The notes: generated from the letters alone by a model not told the origin. Positions 38,346 to 47,950 are shown, counted from the stretch's first letter. The stretch is DNA of 64,000 nt from ZC4RG20 sp963782445 (GCA_963782445.1 CAWAJM010000001.1:3410001-3474000), one strand, 5' to 3'. Made by a program: numbers and translations.

Positions 38346-39478
38346 CGGCTTCTCGCTCCATTCCGGGCGCGCGGCTGCGCGGGCGCTTCGGCCGCGGCCG
38401 GCGCGGACGGCGCGGCCGCCGAAGTGCCGGCGTCCACGGGCCGCGCACCGCGCGCCTCGCCGAGGTTGAACAGCGGCAGCGGCGCCGTCTGACCGCGCTG
38501 CACGACGACGACGGAACCGATCTTGGGCAGCGCGTCGTCGAGGGTCTCGAGGTACATGCGCGAGCGCGTGACGGCGGGCGCGTTGCGGTACTCGGCCAGC
38601 ACGTCCGTGAACCGCGCGCTGTCGCCCTGGGCGCGGTTCACGCGCTCGCTCGCATAACCCTCGGCCCCGGCCACGGTGCGCTTGGCCGCGCCCTCGGCCC
38701 TCGGGATCGCCTCGTTGGCTTGTCGGGTCGCGACGTTGATCATGCGCTCGCGCTCCTGGCGCGCCTCGTTGACCTCGTTGAACGCGGGCTGGACGCGCTT
38801 CGGCGGCACGACGTCCTGGAGTTGGACCGTGATGATGTGGATGCCGTCCTGATACGTGTCCATGGCGGCCTGCAGCTCGTCGCGCACGGTGTTGCCGATC
38901 GTGACGCGGCCCACCGTGAGCACGTCGCTGCCGAGGTGGTTGCCGACGACGCGCCGCATGATCGACTCCGAGAGATCGCGCAGCGCCCGCTCGGGCTCGC
39001 GCATGCCGTAGAGGTACTTGATGGGGTCGGCGATGCTGTACTGCACGACCCACTCGGCATCGATGATGTTGAGGTCGCCCGTCAGCATCAGCGACTCGTC
39101 GTCGAAATTGCCGTTCTTGTAGGCCGTCGCGCCGCTCTGGCGCACGTCCGCCGTCCGAAAGCCGAACTCCTGCTTGAGTACGCGCTCGGTCGCGACGCGC
39201 TGGACCGTGTCGATGCCGAGCGGCAGCTTGAAGTGCAGACCGGGCTCGGCGACCGCATGCACCTTCCCGAAGCGCTTGACGACGGCGCGCTGTTCCGGCT
39301 GCACGGTGTAGAAGGAGGAAAGGATCCCGGCGACGACGATCACGACGACGATACCCGCGAGCAGCGCCCTGCCGCTGCCCCGCCCGGGGCCGGCGCCGCC
39401 GCCCGAACCCGCGCCGCCGTGCGGCGGCCGCCCGCGGCGCGCGAGCAGGTGCTCGATGATGTCCTTGGCTTCGCTCAT
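38342..39478 (-). CDS. hflK: FtsH protease modulator HflK
   Basis: 378 residues with a Gly-rich cytoplasmic N-terminus (HGGAGSGGGAGPGRGSG), a membrane helix (LLAGIVVVIVVAGILSSFYTV), the SPFH domain (QPEQRAVVKRFGKV) and the signature VQLQDVVPPKRVQPAFNEVN. Start ATG 39478 chosen for the GGGAGG at 6 bases; a TTG at 39499 is in frame but less likely. hfq and hflX do not precede it here. Confidence 0.96.
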   Translation of the reverse strand: MSEAKDIIEHLLARRGRPPHGGAGSGGGAGPGRGSGRALLAGIVVVIVVAGILSSFYTVQPEQRAVVKRFGKVHAVAEPGLHFKLPLGIDTVQRVATERVLKQEFGFRTADVRQSGATAYKNGNFDDESLMLTGDLNIIDAEWVVQYSIADPIKYLYGMREPERALRDLSESIMRRVVGNHLGSDVLTVGRVTIGNTVRDELQAAMDTYQDGIHIITVQLQDVVPPKRVQPAFNEVNEARQERERMINVATRQANEAIPRAEGAAKRTVAGAEGYASERVNRAQGDSARFTDVLAEYRNAPAVTRSRMYLETLDDALPKIGSVVVVQRGQTAPLPLFNLGEARGARPVDAGTSAAAPSAPAAAEAPAQPRARNGARSR

Positions 39479-39548
39479 GGCCGCCCTCCCGAAAAACAAA
39501 AGGCCCGACCCTTTTCGATACTACGCGTTTCGCCGCGCGACGGCGAGT

Positions 39549-40854
39549 TCATCCCGTGCGCTCGAACAACGCCATGGCTTCGACGTGATGGGTGTGCGGG
39601 AACATATCGAGGACACGAGCAGCGGCGAGCTTGTAGCCGGCGGCCACGAGCACCTTGGCGTCGCGCGCGAGCGTCGCCGGATGACAGGACACATAGACGA
39701 CGCGCCGCGGCCGCCGCCGGGCAATCTGCGCGGCGGGCGCGGCCGCGCCCGTGCGCGGCGGATCGAGGACGACGAGGTCCCAGGGCTCCCGATAGAAGGC
39801 CCACTCCTCCTCCGCAAGGTCGGCGGCCAGGAAGCGGGCGTTGTCGATGCCGTTCGCCGCGGCGTTGCGTACGGCGCGCGCGATGAGCCCCGCCTCCCCC
39901 TCGACGCCGAGCACTTCGCCGGCCGCGCGCGCGAACGGCAGGCTGAAGTTGCCGAGGCCGCAGTATAAATCGAGGACGCGGTCCTGCGGGCCGACCTCGG
40001 CGAGCTCGAGGGCCGCCGCCACCATTTGGGCGTTGACGGCCGCGTTGACCTGAATGAAGTCGGTGGGCGCGAAGGCCAGCGTCACGTCGAACTCCGCGAG
40101 CCGGTAGTCGAGCGGGCGCGCGGGCGGCGCAAGCGGGGCGACCGTGCCGGGCCCGCCGGTCTGCAGGTAGAACGTCGATCCCGTGGCGCGCGCCGAACGC
40201 GGCGAGCCGCTCGCGGTCCCCGGCGCCGGGTGCTTCGAGCACGCGCAGCACGATGGCGGCCGCCGCGTCGCCGACGGCGACCTCGACCTGCGGCAGACGC
40301 CGGGCCACGGAGGTCTGCCCGATCTCCTGGGCGAGCTCGCCGATCAGCGAGCCCATGGGCTCGACGAGCACGGGGCAGCGCGCCATGTCCGTGATGTACG
40401 GCGCCGCCCGCTCGCGAAAGCCGACGAGCACGCGGCCTTTGGCTTCGACGAACTTTACGCCGAGCCGCGCCCGCCGGCGGTAATGCCACTCGGGCCCCGT
40501 GATCGGCGCGAGCCAGCGCCCGGGCTCGACGCCGCCGATCCGCGCGAAGGCCTCGGCCACGGCGCGCTGCTTGAAACGTACCTGCGCCGCGTAGGCCAGG
40601 TGCTGCAGCGCGCAGCCGCCGCAGCGTCCGAAATACTCGCAGGGGGGCTCGACGCGGTCCGCCGCGGGCGCGACGATGCGCAGCAGCTCCGCCTCCCGAA
40701 AGCGCCGCCTGGCGCGCCGCGGAGCGATGACGACGCGCTCCGAGGGCAGCGTGCCGGCGACGAACACGCGCCGGCCCTCGATGTCCGCCACGCCCTGCCC
40801 GTCGTGCGTGAGGTCGACGATCTCGGCCTCGACGGCGCCCGCTTCATTCGCCAT
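39549..40854 (-). CDS. rlmD: 23S rRNA (uracil1939-C5)-methyltransferase RlmD, one-base frameshift in this sequence
   Basis: The N-terminal part has the TRAM domain and the Fe-S cysteines CEYFGRCGGCALQH. The C-terminal part, in another frame, has DFIQVNAAVNAQMV, SAM motif VLDLYCGLGNFSLPFA, VVLDPPRTGA and the catalytic Cys in VYVSCHPATLARD. Removing one base at 40170-40176 (GAACGTC on the plus strand) joins them as HGIDVYLQTGGPGTVAPL, giving about 434 residues. The start overlaps the upstream exonuclease by 11 bases. RlmD is not essential in E. coli, so true inactivation is possible. Confidence 0.92.
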
Positions 40855-41629
40855 GGCGAACCGCGCGCCAGGCGTCGAGAAACTTTCCGAGGTGCGGCTC
40901 GCTCGATTGCTCGAGCTTCGCCTCGAGCCGCGCGAGCTCGGCCGCGTGCCGCTCGGCGTCGAACAGCCCCCTGATCAGCTGGAAGCGTAGATAAACCAAG
41001 TAGGTATTTAAAACGTCTGTCTCGCAGTAATGGCAGATCTCGGCGAGCTCCCCGCGCCGGTACGAATCCCAGACGCGCGCGCCGCTCATGCCGAGCTTGC
41101 CCGGGAAGCCGAGCAGCTGGGCGACGAGCTCGAGCGAGGCACGGCCGGCGCCCTGGAAGCCCGACAGGACGTCCATGAGATCGAGATGCCGCCAATGGAA
41201 GCGGTTGAGATAGTTGTTGTAGCGATACTCCCTGTCCGTGTCGCCGAGCTCCCAGTAACGGGCGGCGTCGACCCCGTGCCGCAGGGTCCTGTAATGCATG
41301 ACGGGCAAGTCGAAACCGCAGCCGTTCCAGGACACGAGCTCGGGACGGTACCGCTCCAGCCCCTCGAAAAAGCGCTCGAGGATCTGCTTCTCGCCGGCGC
41401 CGTCGGCGCCGATGCTGAAGACGTGCAGATCGTCGCCGCTGCGCAGCACGGCCGAGATCACGACGATGCGGTGCATGGGCAGCGGCAAAAAATCCGTGCC
41501 GCGCGCCTGCTTCTGCTTGAAGAACATGATCTTCGCGACGTTCTCGTCGTCGAGGTCCGGCACGTCGTAGAGCCGGCGCCCGAGTTCCGTGTCGGGCACG
41601 GTCTCGATATCGAATACCAGCGTGTTCAA
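40844..41629 (-). CDS. Predicted 3'-5' exonuclease, PolB-like family
   Basis: 261 residues with the DEDD exonuclease pattern: VFDIETVPD (motif I Asp-x-Glu), LVSWNGCGFDLPVM (motif II) and CHYCETDVLNTYLVYLR (motif III). It matches the PF10108-type family of predicted PolB-like 3'-5' exonucleases common in proteobacteria. A DNA-repair role is inferred. Overlaps rlmD; upstream lies an inverted repeat. Confidence 0.87.
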   Translation of the reverse strand: MNTLVFDIETVPDTELGRRLYDVPDLDDENVAKIMFFKQKQARGTDFLPLPMHRIVVISAVLRSGDDLHVFSIGADGAGEKQILERFFEGLERYRPELVSWNGCGFDLPVMHYRTLRHGVDAARYWELGDTDREYRYNNYLNRFHWRHLDLMDVLSGFQGAGRASLELVAQLLGFPGKLGMSGARVWDSYRRGELAEICHYCETDVLNTYLVYLRFQLIRGLFDAERHAAELARLEAKLEQSSEPHLGKFLDAWRAVRHGE

Positions 41630-41642
41630 CCCTCGCTCCCCG

Positions 41643-41725
41643 AAAAAGGGGTCAGAGCCCTTTTTCGACCCAGACGGCCAAGGGTCTGCGCAACCCAGGA
41701 CGAAAAAGGGCTCTGACCCCTTTTT
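41643..41725. repeat. 25-bp inverted repeat with GGGGTCAGAGCCC core
   Basis: The arm at 41643-41667 (core AGGGGTCAGAGCCCTTTTT) is perfectly complementary to 41701-41725. Each arm is itself quasi-palindromic. It fills the 106-bp gap between acpS and the exonuclease. A solo copy of the same word occurs at 52876-52896. Such words resemble REP elements associated with REP-type tyrosine transposases; no transposase is present here. Confidence 0.85.
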
Positions 41726-41735
41726 TGGACGGCGG

Positions 41736-42116
41736 TCATCGCCGCATCAGCACTGCGACGGCGACGACGAGCCCGGCTTCGTCGGTCAGCGAGAGGTGGC
41801 CCTCCCCGACCCCGAGCCGCTCGCAGACGGCGGCCCCGCGCGCGGAGTAGACGACCTGGGGCTGGCCGAGCCGGTCGGGCACGGTGCCAACGTCCCGCAC
41901 CCAGATGCCGTTTGCGAAGCCCGTGCCGAGCGCCTTCGCGATGGCCTCCTTGGCCGCGAACCGCATGGCCAGGAAGCGCACGGGGCGCCGATGCTGAGCG
42001 AAGAGCCGGTACTCCTCGTCCATGAGCACGCGCCGCGCGAAGCTGTCTCCGAACTTCTCCCACGTGCTCTCGACGCGCGACAATTGGACGACGTCGGTGC
42101 CGATTCCGAAGATCAC
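41736..42116 (-). CDS. acpS: Holo-[acyl-carrier-protein] synthase
   Basis: 126 residues from GTG 42116, the typical AcpS length. VIFGIGTDVVQLSRVE holds the magnesium-binding Asp and RFAAKEAIAKALG the conserved Glu. It attaches 4'-phosphopantetheine to ACP. The start overlaps recO by 4 bases; pdxJ, which usually separates recO and acpS in gammaproteobacteria, is missing. Confidence 0.95.
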   Translation of the reverse strand: MIFGIGTDVVQLSRVESTWEKFGDSFARRVLMDEEYRLFAQHRRPVRFLAMRFAAKEAIAKALGTGFANGIWVRDVGTVPDRLGQPQVVYSARGAAVCERLGVGEGHLSLTDEAGLVVAVAVLMRR

Positions 42117-42847
42117 AGTCCTCTCGCGATAATGTCCTTCAATACCGCCCGGCTCTTGAGCGGGCGCTCCCCGAGATACGACTCGAGCACGCGGCCGAGC
42201 AGGCGCCTCGCGGCGCGCAGGCTCGCCTCGTCTTCGAGCGCCTCGGACCGGAGCGAGATGAGTTCGCGGCCCCAAAACCCTTCGGCTTCGGCCACGCGGT
42301 CGTCCGCCCTCGGTCCGCGCTCGTGCTCGAACCGATAGCGAAACTCGGGCTTGAGCGGCTCGCCGGTCTCAACGTCGCAATCGAGCTCGAGGCCGTAACC
42401 GAGCGCGTGCAGCAGGTGCAGCTCGAACAGCCGCAGCGTGCGCGCGACGCCGCTTCGAGGCGAGAGAGCCGCAAGATCCGCGAGGGAGCGACTATAGCAG
42501 GAAAAAACCGCCTCGTTCGCGTCGCCCCGGACCGAGAGCCTGAGCGCGAGCTCGTTGACGTAGTAGCCTGCGAGCAGCCGCTCTGCCGCGAGCTCGAACG
42601 CCGCACCTTCCGCTTCGACGCCCGTGAGGCGGCCGAGCTCGCCGCGGCGCACCCAAGACAGGCGCAGCGGCACGAAGGGCTGCAGCAGCGCGCGCTGGCC
42701 GCCGCGGGGCCCGCGCGAGCCGCGCGCGACGAGACCGATGCGCCCGTGCTCGGCCGTCAGGCACTCGAGGAGCTGACTCGTGTTCCGATAGGGACGCTGG
42801 TGCAGCACGTAGCCGCGTTCGAGCAGAACGCTTTCCCGGTCGCTCAT
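42113..42847 (-). CDS. recO: DNA repair protein RecO
   Basis: 244 residues: N-terminal OB fold (LLERGYVLHQRPYRNTSQLLECLTAEHGRIGLVARGSR split by family motifs), helical C-terminal domain ending PLKSRAVLKDI. RecO loads RecA on SSB-coated DNA with RecR. The zinc cysteines of some RecO proteins are absent, as in E. coli. ATG overlaps the era stop (ATGA). Confidence 0.94.
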   Translation of the reverse strand: MSDRESVLLERGYVLHQRPYRNTSQLLECLTAEHGRIGLVARGSRGPRGGQRALLQPFVPLRLSWVRRGELGRLTGVEAEGAAFELAAERLLAGYYVNELALRLSVRGDANEAVFSCYSRSLADLAALSPRSGVARTLRLFELHLLHALGYGLELDCDVETGEPLKPEFRYRFEHERGPRADDRVAEAEGFWGRELISLRSEALEDEASLRAARRLLGRVLESYLGERPLKSRAVLKDIIARGL

Positions 42848-43749
42848 TCCAGGTCGTAACCGAGCCGCTTGAGCTCCTGCTCGCTGTCGGCCCAGTGCTC
42901 GCGGACCTTGACCCAGAGCTCGAGGTGGACCCGGCCGCCGAGCAGCTGCGCGAGCTCCGGCCGCGCCTCGCTGCCGGCCTGCTTGAGCAGCGCGCCTTCC
43001 TTGCCGATGACGATCGGCTTGTGGCTCTCGCGCTCGAGCCAGATCAGCGCATGCACGAGCCACTGCCCATCCTCCCCCGGGATCAGACGCTCGATCTCGA
43101 CGGTCAGCCCGTACGGCACCTCCTCGCGCAGCAGCGTCATGAGCTTCTCGCGGACGATCTCCGCGGCACGAAACGCAACGTCGCGATCGGTGCGCTGCTC
43201 AGGCGGAAACATCGGCGGCCCCTCCGGCAGGCGGCCGAAAAGCTCTTCGACGAGGCCGTCGAGATTCGCTCCGGTGCGCGCCGAGACCGGCACGAACGCC
43301 GCGAACCCATGCGTGGAGACGCGCTCGAGCACGGGCAGCAGCGCGGACTTGGGGCGCAGCGTGTCCACCTTGTTGAGCACGAGTATCGTGCGGCCGAGAT
43401 GCGGCTCGAGCAGGCGCACCATCTCCTCGTCCTCGGCCGTGAGCCCGCGCGCCTCGACGACGAGCAGGATCAGATCGCAGTCTTCGACGGCCTGGTGCAC
43501 GGCCCGCGCCATGAGCCGGTGCAGCACGCGCTTAGAGCGCTTCGCGTGGCCGGGCGTATCGATGAACACGGCCTGATCCGCGCCGCGGTTCATGACGCCG
43601 AGGATCCGGTGCCGCGTCGTGTGCGGCCGCGGGCTCACAATGCTGACCTTCTCGCCGACGAGGGCGTTCAGCAGCGTCGATTTGCCGACGTTCGGGCGCC
43701 CGACAATGGCGACGAAGCCCGAGCGCGGTGCCTCAGGTGCCGGTTTCAT
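42844..43749 (-). CDS. era: GTPase Era
   Basis: 301 residues. G1 GRPNVGKST, G3 DTPGHAKRS, G4 LNKVD, and a C-terminal KH domain with ESHKPIVIGKEGALLKQAG. Era binds the 3' end of 16S rRNA and couples 30S maturation to growth. Overlaps the rnc stop by 17 bases, preserving the rnc-era-recO operon. Confidence 0.97.
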   Translation of the reverse strand: MKPAPEAPRSGFVAIVGRPNVGKSTLLNALVGEKVSIVSPRPHTTRHRILGVMNRGADQAVFIDTPGHAKRSKRVLHRLMARAVHQAVEDCDLILLVVEARGLTAEDEEMVRLLEPHLGRTILVLNKVDTLRPKSALLPVLERVSTHGFAAFVPVSARTGANLDGLVEELFGRLPEGPPMFPPEQRTDRDVAFRAAEIVREKLMTLLREEVPYGLTVEIERLIPGEDGQWLVHALIWLERESHKPIVIGKEGALLKQAGSEARPELAQLLGGRVHLELWVKVREHWADSEQELKRLGYDLE

Positions 43750-44437
43750 TCGTGAGCTCCGCGAGCATGGAAGCGGCCGCGCGCTGCTCCGCGAGACGCC
43801 GGCTCTTGCCCTCGCCCAGGGCGCGCAGCTTCGGGCCTTCGGGGTTGCTGCGGTCGACGACCTTACAGACGACCGTGTAGACGCGCTCGTGCTCGCGGCC
43901 CTGAATCGAATCGACGGAGTAGACGGGCAGCTTCATGCCGCGGCCCTGCAGCCACTCCTGCAGCTTCGTCTTCGAGTCCTTGAGCTCGCCGGGCTCGGGG
44001 AGGCCTGCGAGGTGCTCCGCGAACAGGCTGTGCACGAGCTCGGCGGCCGGTTCGTGGCCGCCGTCGAGCAGCACGGCCCCGATGACCGCCTCGAAGGCAT
44101 CGGCCAGAATCGCGCTGCGCTGAGCGGCCCCCGAGCGCAGCTCGCCGCGCCCGAGCACGATGTGCTCGTCGAGGCCGAGCGCCCGGGCCATCTCGGCCAG
44201 CGTGCTCTGCCGGACCAGGGAAGCGCGGGCCCGGCTCAGGTCGCCCTCCGAGTGGCTCGGCCGGATCTCGTACAGGCGCCTGCCGATGACGTAGTTGAGG
44301 AAGGCGTCGCCGAGAAACTCGAGGCGCTCGTTGTTGTGCTTTGATGCGCTGCGGTGCGTCAGCGCCTGATCGAGCAGGTGGGGATCGGAGAAACGGTAAT
44401 GAAGTTTGGTTTCGGCCCAGGCAGTCCGAGTGGTCAC
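43733..44437 (-). CDS. rnc: Ribonuclease III
   Basis: 234 residues from GTG 44437. Signature NNERLEFLGDAFLNYVIG with the catalytic acidic residues, LADAFEAVIGAVLLDGG, and a C-terminal double-stranded RNA-binding domain (DSKTKLQEWLQGRGMKLP...AEQRAAASMLAEL). The start overlaps the DUF4845 stop as GTGA. Cuts double-stranded RNA in rRNA processing. Confidence 0.97.
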   Translation of the reverse strand: MTTRTAWAETKLHYRFSDPHLLDQALTHRSASKHNNERLEFLGDAFLNYVIGRRLYEIRPSHSEGDLSRARASLVRQSTLAEMARALGLDEHIVLGRGELRSGAAQRSAILADAFEAVIGAVLLDGGHEPAAELVHSLFAEHLAGLPEPGELKDSKTKLQEWLQGRGMKLPVYSVDSIQGREHERVYTVVCKVVDRSNPEGPKLRALGEGKSRRLAEQRAAASMLAELTNETGT

Positions 44438-44838
44438 CGTCGTATTTGAATCTGTTTGTCGAATGAGACTACGAGCCAAATGTCCGCGAGGTAGTGCGCA
44501 CGGTTCTCATGTTCAATGCGGACTTGGTAGCCGCCCTCCGCCTGGGTGATTTTAACATCTTCCCTGGGAAGCGTGATGCCCTCGACGTCGAACCGGCGGT
44601 CCAGGGCGTCCCGGATCGCGCCGGGCGTCGGCCCCTTGCCGTTGAACTCGGTATGGATGTCGTCGAGGACCTTCGAGAGCGTGAGCTCCTGCATGTACAT
44701 CGGCACGAGCCGAATCACGGCGAGGCCGACGATCCCGAACACGCCGGCGAGGAAGAGGAACCCGATCGCCGTGATGCCTGCCTGCCGCTTGCGGCCGGCG
44801 ACCGGCGTCAGTCGATACTCATTCCGATTCGCTTCCAC
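44434..44838 (-). CDS. DUF4845 membrane protein
   Basis: 134 residues: basic N-terminus, one membrane helix (AGITAIGFLFLAGVFGIVGLAVIRLVP) and a small C-terminal domain (TPGAIRDALDRRFDVEGI...VRIEHENRAHYLADIWLVVSF). This family sits between lepB and rnc in many non-enteric gammaproteobacteria; function unknown. GTG 44838 is chosen because GGGAGG precedes it at 7 bases; it overlaps the end of lepB by 31 bases. Confidence 0.88.
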   Translation of the reverse strand: MEANRNEYRLTPVAGRKRQAGITAIGFLFLAGVFGIVGLAVIRLVPMYMQELTLSKVLDDIHTEFNGKGPTPGAIRDALDRRFDVEGITLPREDVKITQAEGGYQVRIEHENRAHYLADIWLVVSFDKQIQIRR

Positions 44839-45587
44839 CTCGGGCCTCCCTCGCTCGGCGAGCGCCAGCTCATCCAAATACGTACGGCACGGCCGACGAG
44901 GTTCGCTTCCGGGATGAACTCCACGCCCGGGAAGCGGCTGTCTCGGCTGTTGTCCCGGTTGTCGCCCATGACGAAGTAATGCCCCTTGGGCACGACGTAG
45001 GTTCCGCCCGGACTCAGCATATCCGTGATCAGCAGCACGGAGTGGTCGTGCTTGCCGAGCTGCTCCTTGGCCAGGACCGTGTCGCGTTGCCCGGGATACT
45101 GCCCGACGACTTTCATCGGGACCGGCTTGCCGTCGATCGTGAGCCGCTTGGCGTCGCGATCGTAGTACACCGTATCGCCCGGCAGCCCCACGATGCGCTT
45201 GATGTAGTCGATGCTCGGTTCGGAAGGCAGCCTGAACACCACGACGTCGCCGCGCTGGGGCTCGCCGATGTCGATCACCTTGGTATTTAGAACCGGCAGG
45301 CGCAAACCGTACGCGAACTTGTTCACAAAAATGAAATCGCCCGTCAGCAGCGTCGGCATCATCGAGCCCGACGGGATGCGAAACGGCTCGAACAGGAACG
45401 ATCGCAGCAGCAGCACGACGAGCAGGATCGGGAAGAACGACTTCGCGTACTCGACGACGACCGGCTCGGTGACCTCGACACCGCCGCGGGCCGCAACCCG
45501 GCGCCGCCGGGCGAAGAACAGGGCATCGACGGCCCAGACGAGCCCCGTTACGAGCGTAGCGACGACCAGGAACAGTGCAAAATCCAA
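44808..45587 (-). CDS. lepB: Signal peptidase I
   Basis: 259 residues with two N-terminal membrane segments, catalytic Ser in RIPSGSMMPTLLTGDF, the catalytic Lys region DYIKRIVGLPGDTV and box E GDNRDNSRDSRFPG. Cleaves Sec/Tat signal peptides on the outer face of the inner membrane. 47 bp after lepA. Confidence 0.96.
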   Translation of the reverse strand: MDFALFLVVATLVTGLVWAVDALFFARRRRVAARGGVEVTEPVVVEYAKSFFPILLVVLLLRSFLFEPFRIPSGSMMPTLLTGDFIFVNKFAYGLRLPVLNTKVIDIGEPQRGDVVVFRLPSEPSIDYIKRIVGLPGDTVYYDRDAKRLTIDGKPVPMKVVGQYPGQRDTVLAKEQLGKHDHSVLLITDMLSPGGTYVVPKGHYFVMGDNRDNSRDSRFPGVEFIPEANLVGRAVRIWMSWRSPSEGGPRWKRIGMSID

Positions 45588-45634
45588 GGCTTAATTTCCT
45601 GTAAACGTAAGTAAGCTTAAATTTTCAGTATTGG

Positions 45635-47428
45635 TTATTTCTTGTCGGCCCGCAACACGGCCAGGAAGGCCTCCTGCGGGATCTCGACGGAGCCGAGCTG
45701 CTTCATGCGGCGCTTGCCGGCCTTCTGTTTCTCGAGCAGCTTGCGCTTGCGCGTCACGTCGCCGCCGTAGAGCTTGGCCGTCACATCCTTGCGGTACGCC
45801 TTGACGGTGCTGCGCGCGATGATCTGCGAGCCGATCGCCGCCTGGATCGCGACCTCGAACTGCTGCCGCGGAATGACCTCGCGCAGCGTCTCGACGAGGT
45901 TGCGCCCCTTTCGCTCGGCGCCCTCGCGGTGCACGATCATCGACATCGCGTCGACGCGCTCCTTGTTGATCAGGATGTCGAGCTTGACGAGCGGCGCAGC
46001 CTCGAAGCGCAGGAACTGATAGTCGAACGACGCATAGCCGCGGCTCACGGATTTCAGGCGGTCGAAGAAATCGAGCACGACCTCGGCCAGCGGCAGCTCG
46101 TACTCGAGCGAGACCTGGCCGCCGAGATACTGAAGCTTGCGCTGCACGCCGCGCTTCTCGACACAGAGCGTGATGACCGCGCCCAGATGCTCCTGCGGCA
46201 CGAGGATACTCGCGAGGATGATGGGCTCGCGGATCTCGCGGATCTTCGCGGTCTCGGGCAGCTGAGCCGGGTTCTCGACGCGCACGACCTCCCCGTCCGT
46301 GGTTTCGACCTCGTAGACGACTGTGGGCGCGGTCGAGATCAGCGTGAGCCCGTGCTCGCGCTCGAGCCGCTCCTGGACGATCTCCATGTGCAGCAGCCCG
46401 AGAAAACCGCAGCGGAACCCGAAGCCGAGGGCGACGCTGGTCTCGGGCTCGAAGGTCAATGCCGCATCGTTGAGCGAGAGCTTCATGAGCGCCTGCCGGA
46501 AGGCCTCGTAGTCCTCGGAGTCGACTGGGAACAGCCCCGCGAACACGCGCGGCCGGATGCGCTTGAAGCCCGGCAGCGCCGGGACCTCGGCGCCGTCGGT
46601 ACCGACGATCGTATCGCCGACGGGCGCCGCGTCGATCTCCTTGATCGACGCGATCAGATAGCCGACCTCCCCCGCAGAGAGGCCTTCCGTATCGCGCGCG
46701 TGGGGCGTGAAGATGCCCAGGCGGTCGACGTTGTAGCGCCGTCCCGTCGAGCGCACGTAGATGCGGTCGCCCTTCGCGATCCGGCCGTTCATGACGCGCA
46801 CGAGCGAGACGACGCCGACGTAGGTATCGAACCAGGAGTCGATGATGAGCGCCTGCAGCGGCGCGTCCGGGCTGCCCTTGGGCGGCGGAATGCGCTCGAC
46901 GATACGCTCGAGCAGATCCTCGATGCCGAAGCCCGTCTTGGCGCTGATCTTCACGGCATCCTTGGCCTCGATGCCGATGATGTCCTCGATCTGCCGAATG
47001 ACGCGCTCGGGGTCCGCGGTGGGCAGATCGATCTTGTTGATGACGGGCACCACCTCCAGGCCCTGCTCGATGGCCGTGTAGCAGTTCGCAACGCTCTGCG
47101 CCTCGACGCCCTGCCCGGCATCGACGACGAGCAGCGCCCCCTCGCAGGCCGCGAGCGAACGCGAGACTTCGTACGAGAAGTCGACGTGCCCGGGCGTGTC
47201 GATGATGTTCAGGCGATAGTCGTGCCCGTCCTTCGCGCGGTACTGCAGCGCGACGCTCTGCGCCTTGATGGTGATCCCGCGCTCGCGCTCGAGATCCATG
47301 GAGTCGAGCACTTGGTCCGACATCTCCCGCGTCGTGAGGCCGCCGCACAACTGGATGAGCCGGTCGGCGAGCGTCGACTTGCCGTGGTCGATGTGGGCGA
47401 TAATCGAAAAGTTACGGATCCGTTCCAT
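45635..47428 (-). CDS. lepA: Elongation factor 4 (LepA)
   Basis: 597 residues beginning MERIRNFSIIAHIDHGKSTL (G1), with DTPGHVDFSYEVSRS, INKIDLP, and the LepA-specific C-terminal domain ending KRRMKQLGSVEIPQEAFLAV. A ribosome back-translocase involved in initiation and stress. It heads the lepA-lepB-rnc-era-recO-acpS run; the palindrome pair E/F separates it from the rseC end of the ancestral operon. Confidence 0.98.
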   Translation of the reverse strand: MERIRNFSIIAHIDHGKSTLADRLIQLCGGLTTREMSDQVLDSMDLERERGITIKAQSVALQYRAKDGHDYRLNIIDTPGHVDFSYEVSRSLAACEGALLVVDAGQGVEAQSVANCYTAIEQGLEVVPVINKIDLPTADPERVIRQIEDIIGIEAKDAVKISAKTGFGIEDLLERIVERIPPPKGSPDAPLQALIIDSWFDTYVGVVSLVRVMNGRIAKGDRIYVRSTGRRYNVDRLGIFTPHARDTEGLSAGEVGYLIASIKEIDAAPVGDTIVGTDGAEVPALPGFKRIRPRVFAGLFPVDSEDYEAFRQALMKLSLNDAALTFEPETSVALGFGFRCGFLGLLHMEIVQERLEREHGLTLISTAPTVVYEVETTDGEVVRVENPAQLPETAKIREIREPIILASILVPQEHLGAVITLCVEKRGVQRKLQYLGGQVSLEYELPLAEVVLDFFDRLKSVSRGYASFDYQFLRFEAAPLVKLDILINKERVDAMSMIVHREGAERKGRNLVETLREVIPRQQFEVAIQAAIGSQIIARSTVKAYRKDVTAKLYGGDVTRKRKLLEKQKAGKRRMKQLGSVEIPQEAFLAVLRADKK

Positions 47429-47544
47429 GGTTCTCGGGGCGCCGGGGCCTTTGCGCGTAGCGCGCCATTATAGCCGGGGCGCGGGCGGGGCACTTTCGAC
47501 CTCTTCGTCTCCTTTCGAAGAGCCCGTCCTCGCTGTCTGCGCTT

Positions 47545-47664
47545 GGCGGCGGGGCGCATGGAAGGGCGTTGTGGGGACCGCCGTAAACCCGTCCATGGGG
47601 GCTCGCTGGGCGCCATCCCTGGCGCCCAGCGTCCCCACAACGCCCTTCCATGCGCCCCGCCGCC
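47545..47664 (+). repeat. Palindromic element copy E (forward)
   Basis: Perfect 34-bp arms (47545-47578/47631-47664), a 26-nt tract starting CGCCGTAAACCCGTCC (47579-47604), and a perfect inner hairpin GCTGGGCGCC-ATCCCT-GGCGCCCAGC (47605-47630). Exactly 120 bp, as copy C. Relative to C the inner stem has an A-to-G change compensated by T-to-C on the other side. Confidence 0.95.
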
Positions 47665-47950
47665 CCGTATGTCGTGCCAACCGCAAAGGTCGAAGACGGC
47701 GCCATCTGCAGTTGTGCCAGACTTCGGCCTCGAAGACGGCATGGCCGCAGCGATGCCAATCGCTTCGGCAACGTCCGCGCGGAGTCGCCCGCACCGGCTC
47801 GAGTCACGCAGCGGATCTCCATCGCCAGGCCCGGAATCGGCGCCGAAGTCGCCGCCGCCGCAGGCATCGCTACCGCGGTCCACCCACCCCAAACCCGCGA
47901 ACGGTCGATAGCAAACCGCGGCGCCCAACGCCGCGACATGAAACAGATGT
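47665..47950. other. Spacer between palindromes E and F, no gene seen
   Basis: 286 bp without convincing coding potential. Near its right end, AAACAGATGTGT (47941-47952) adjoins copy F and is the complement of the ACATCTGTTT word beside the palindrome at 6700-6742. Confidence 0.5.
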
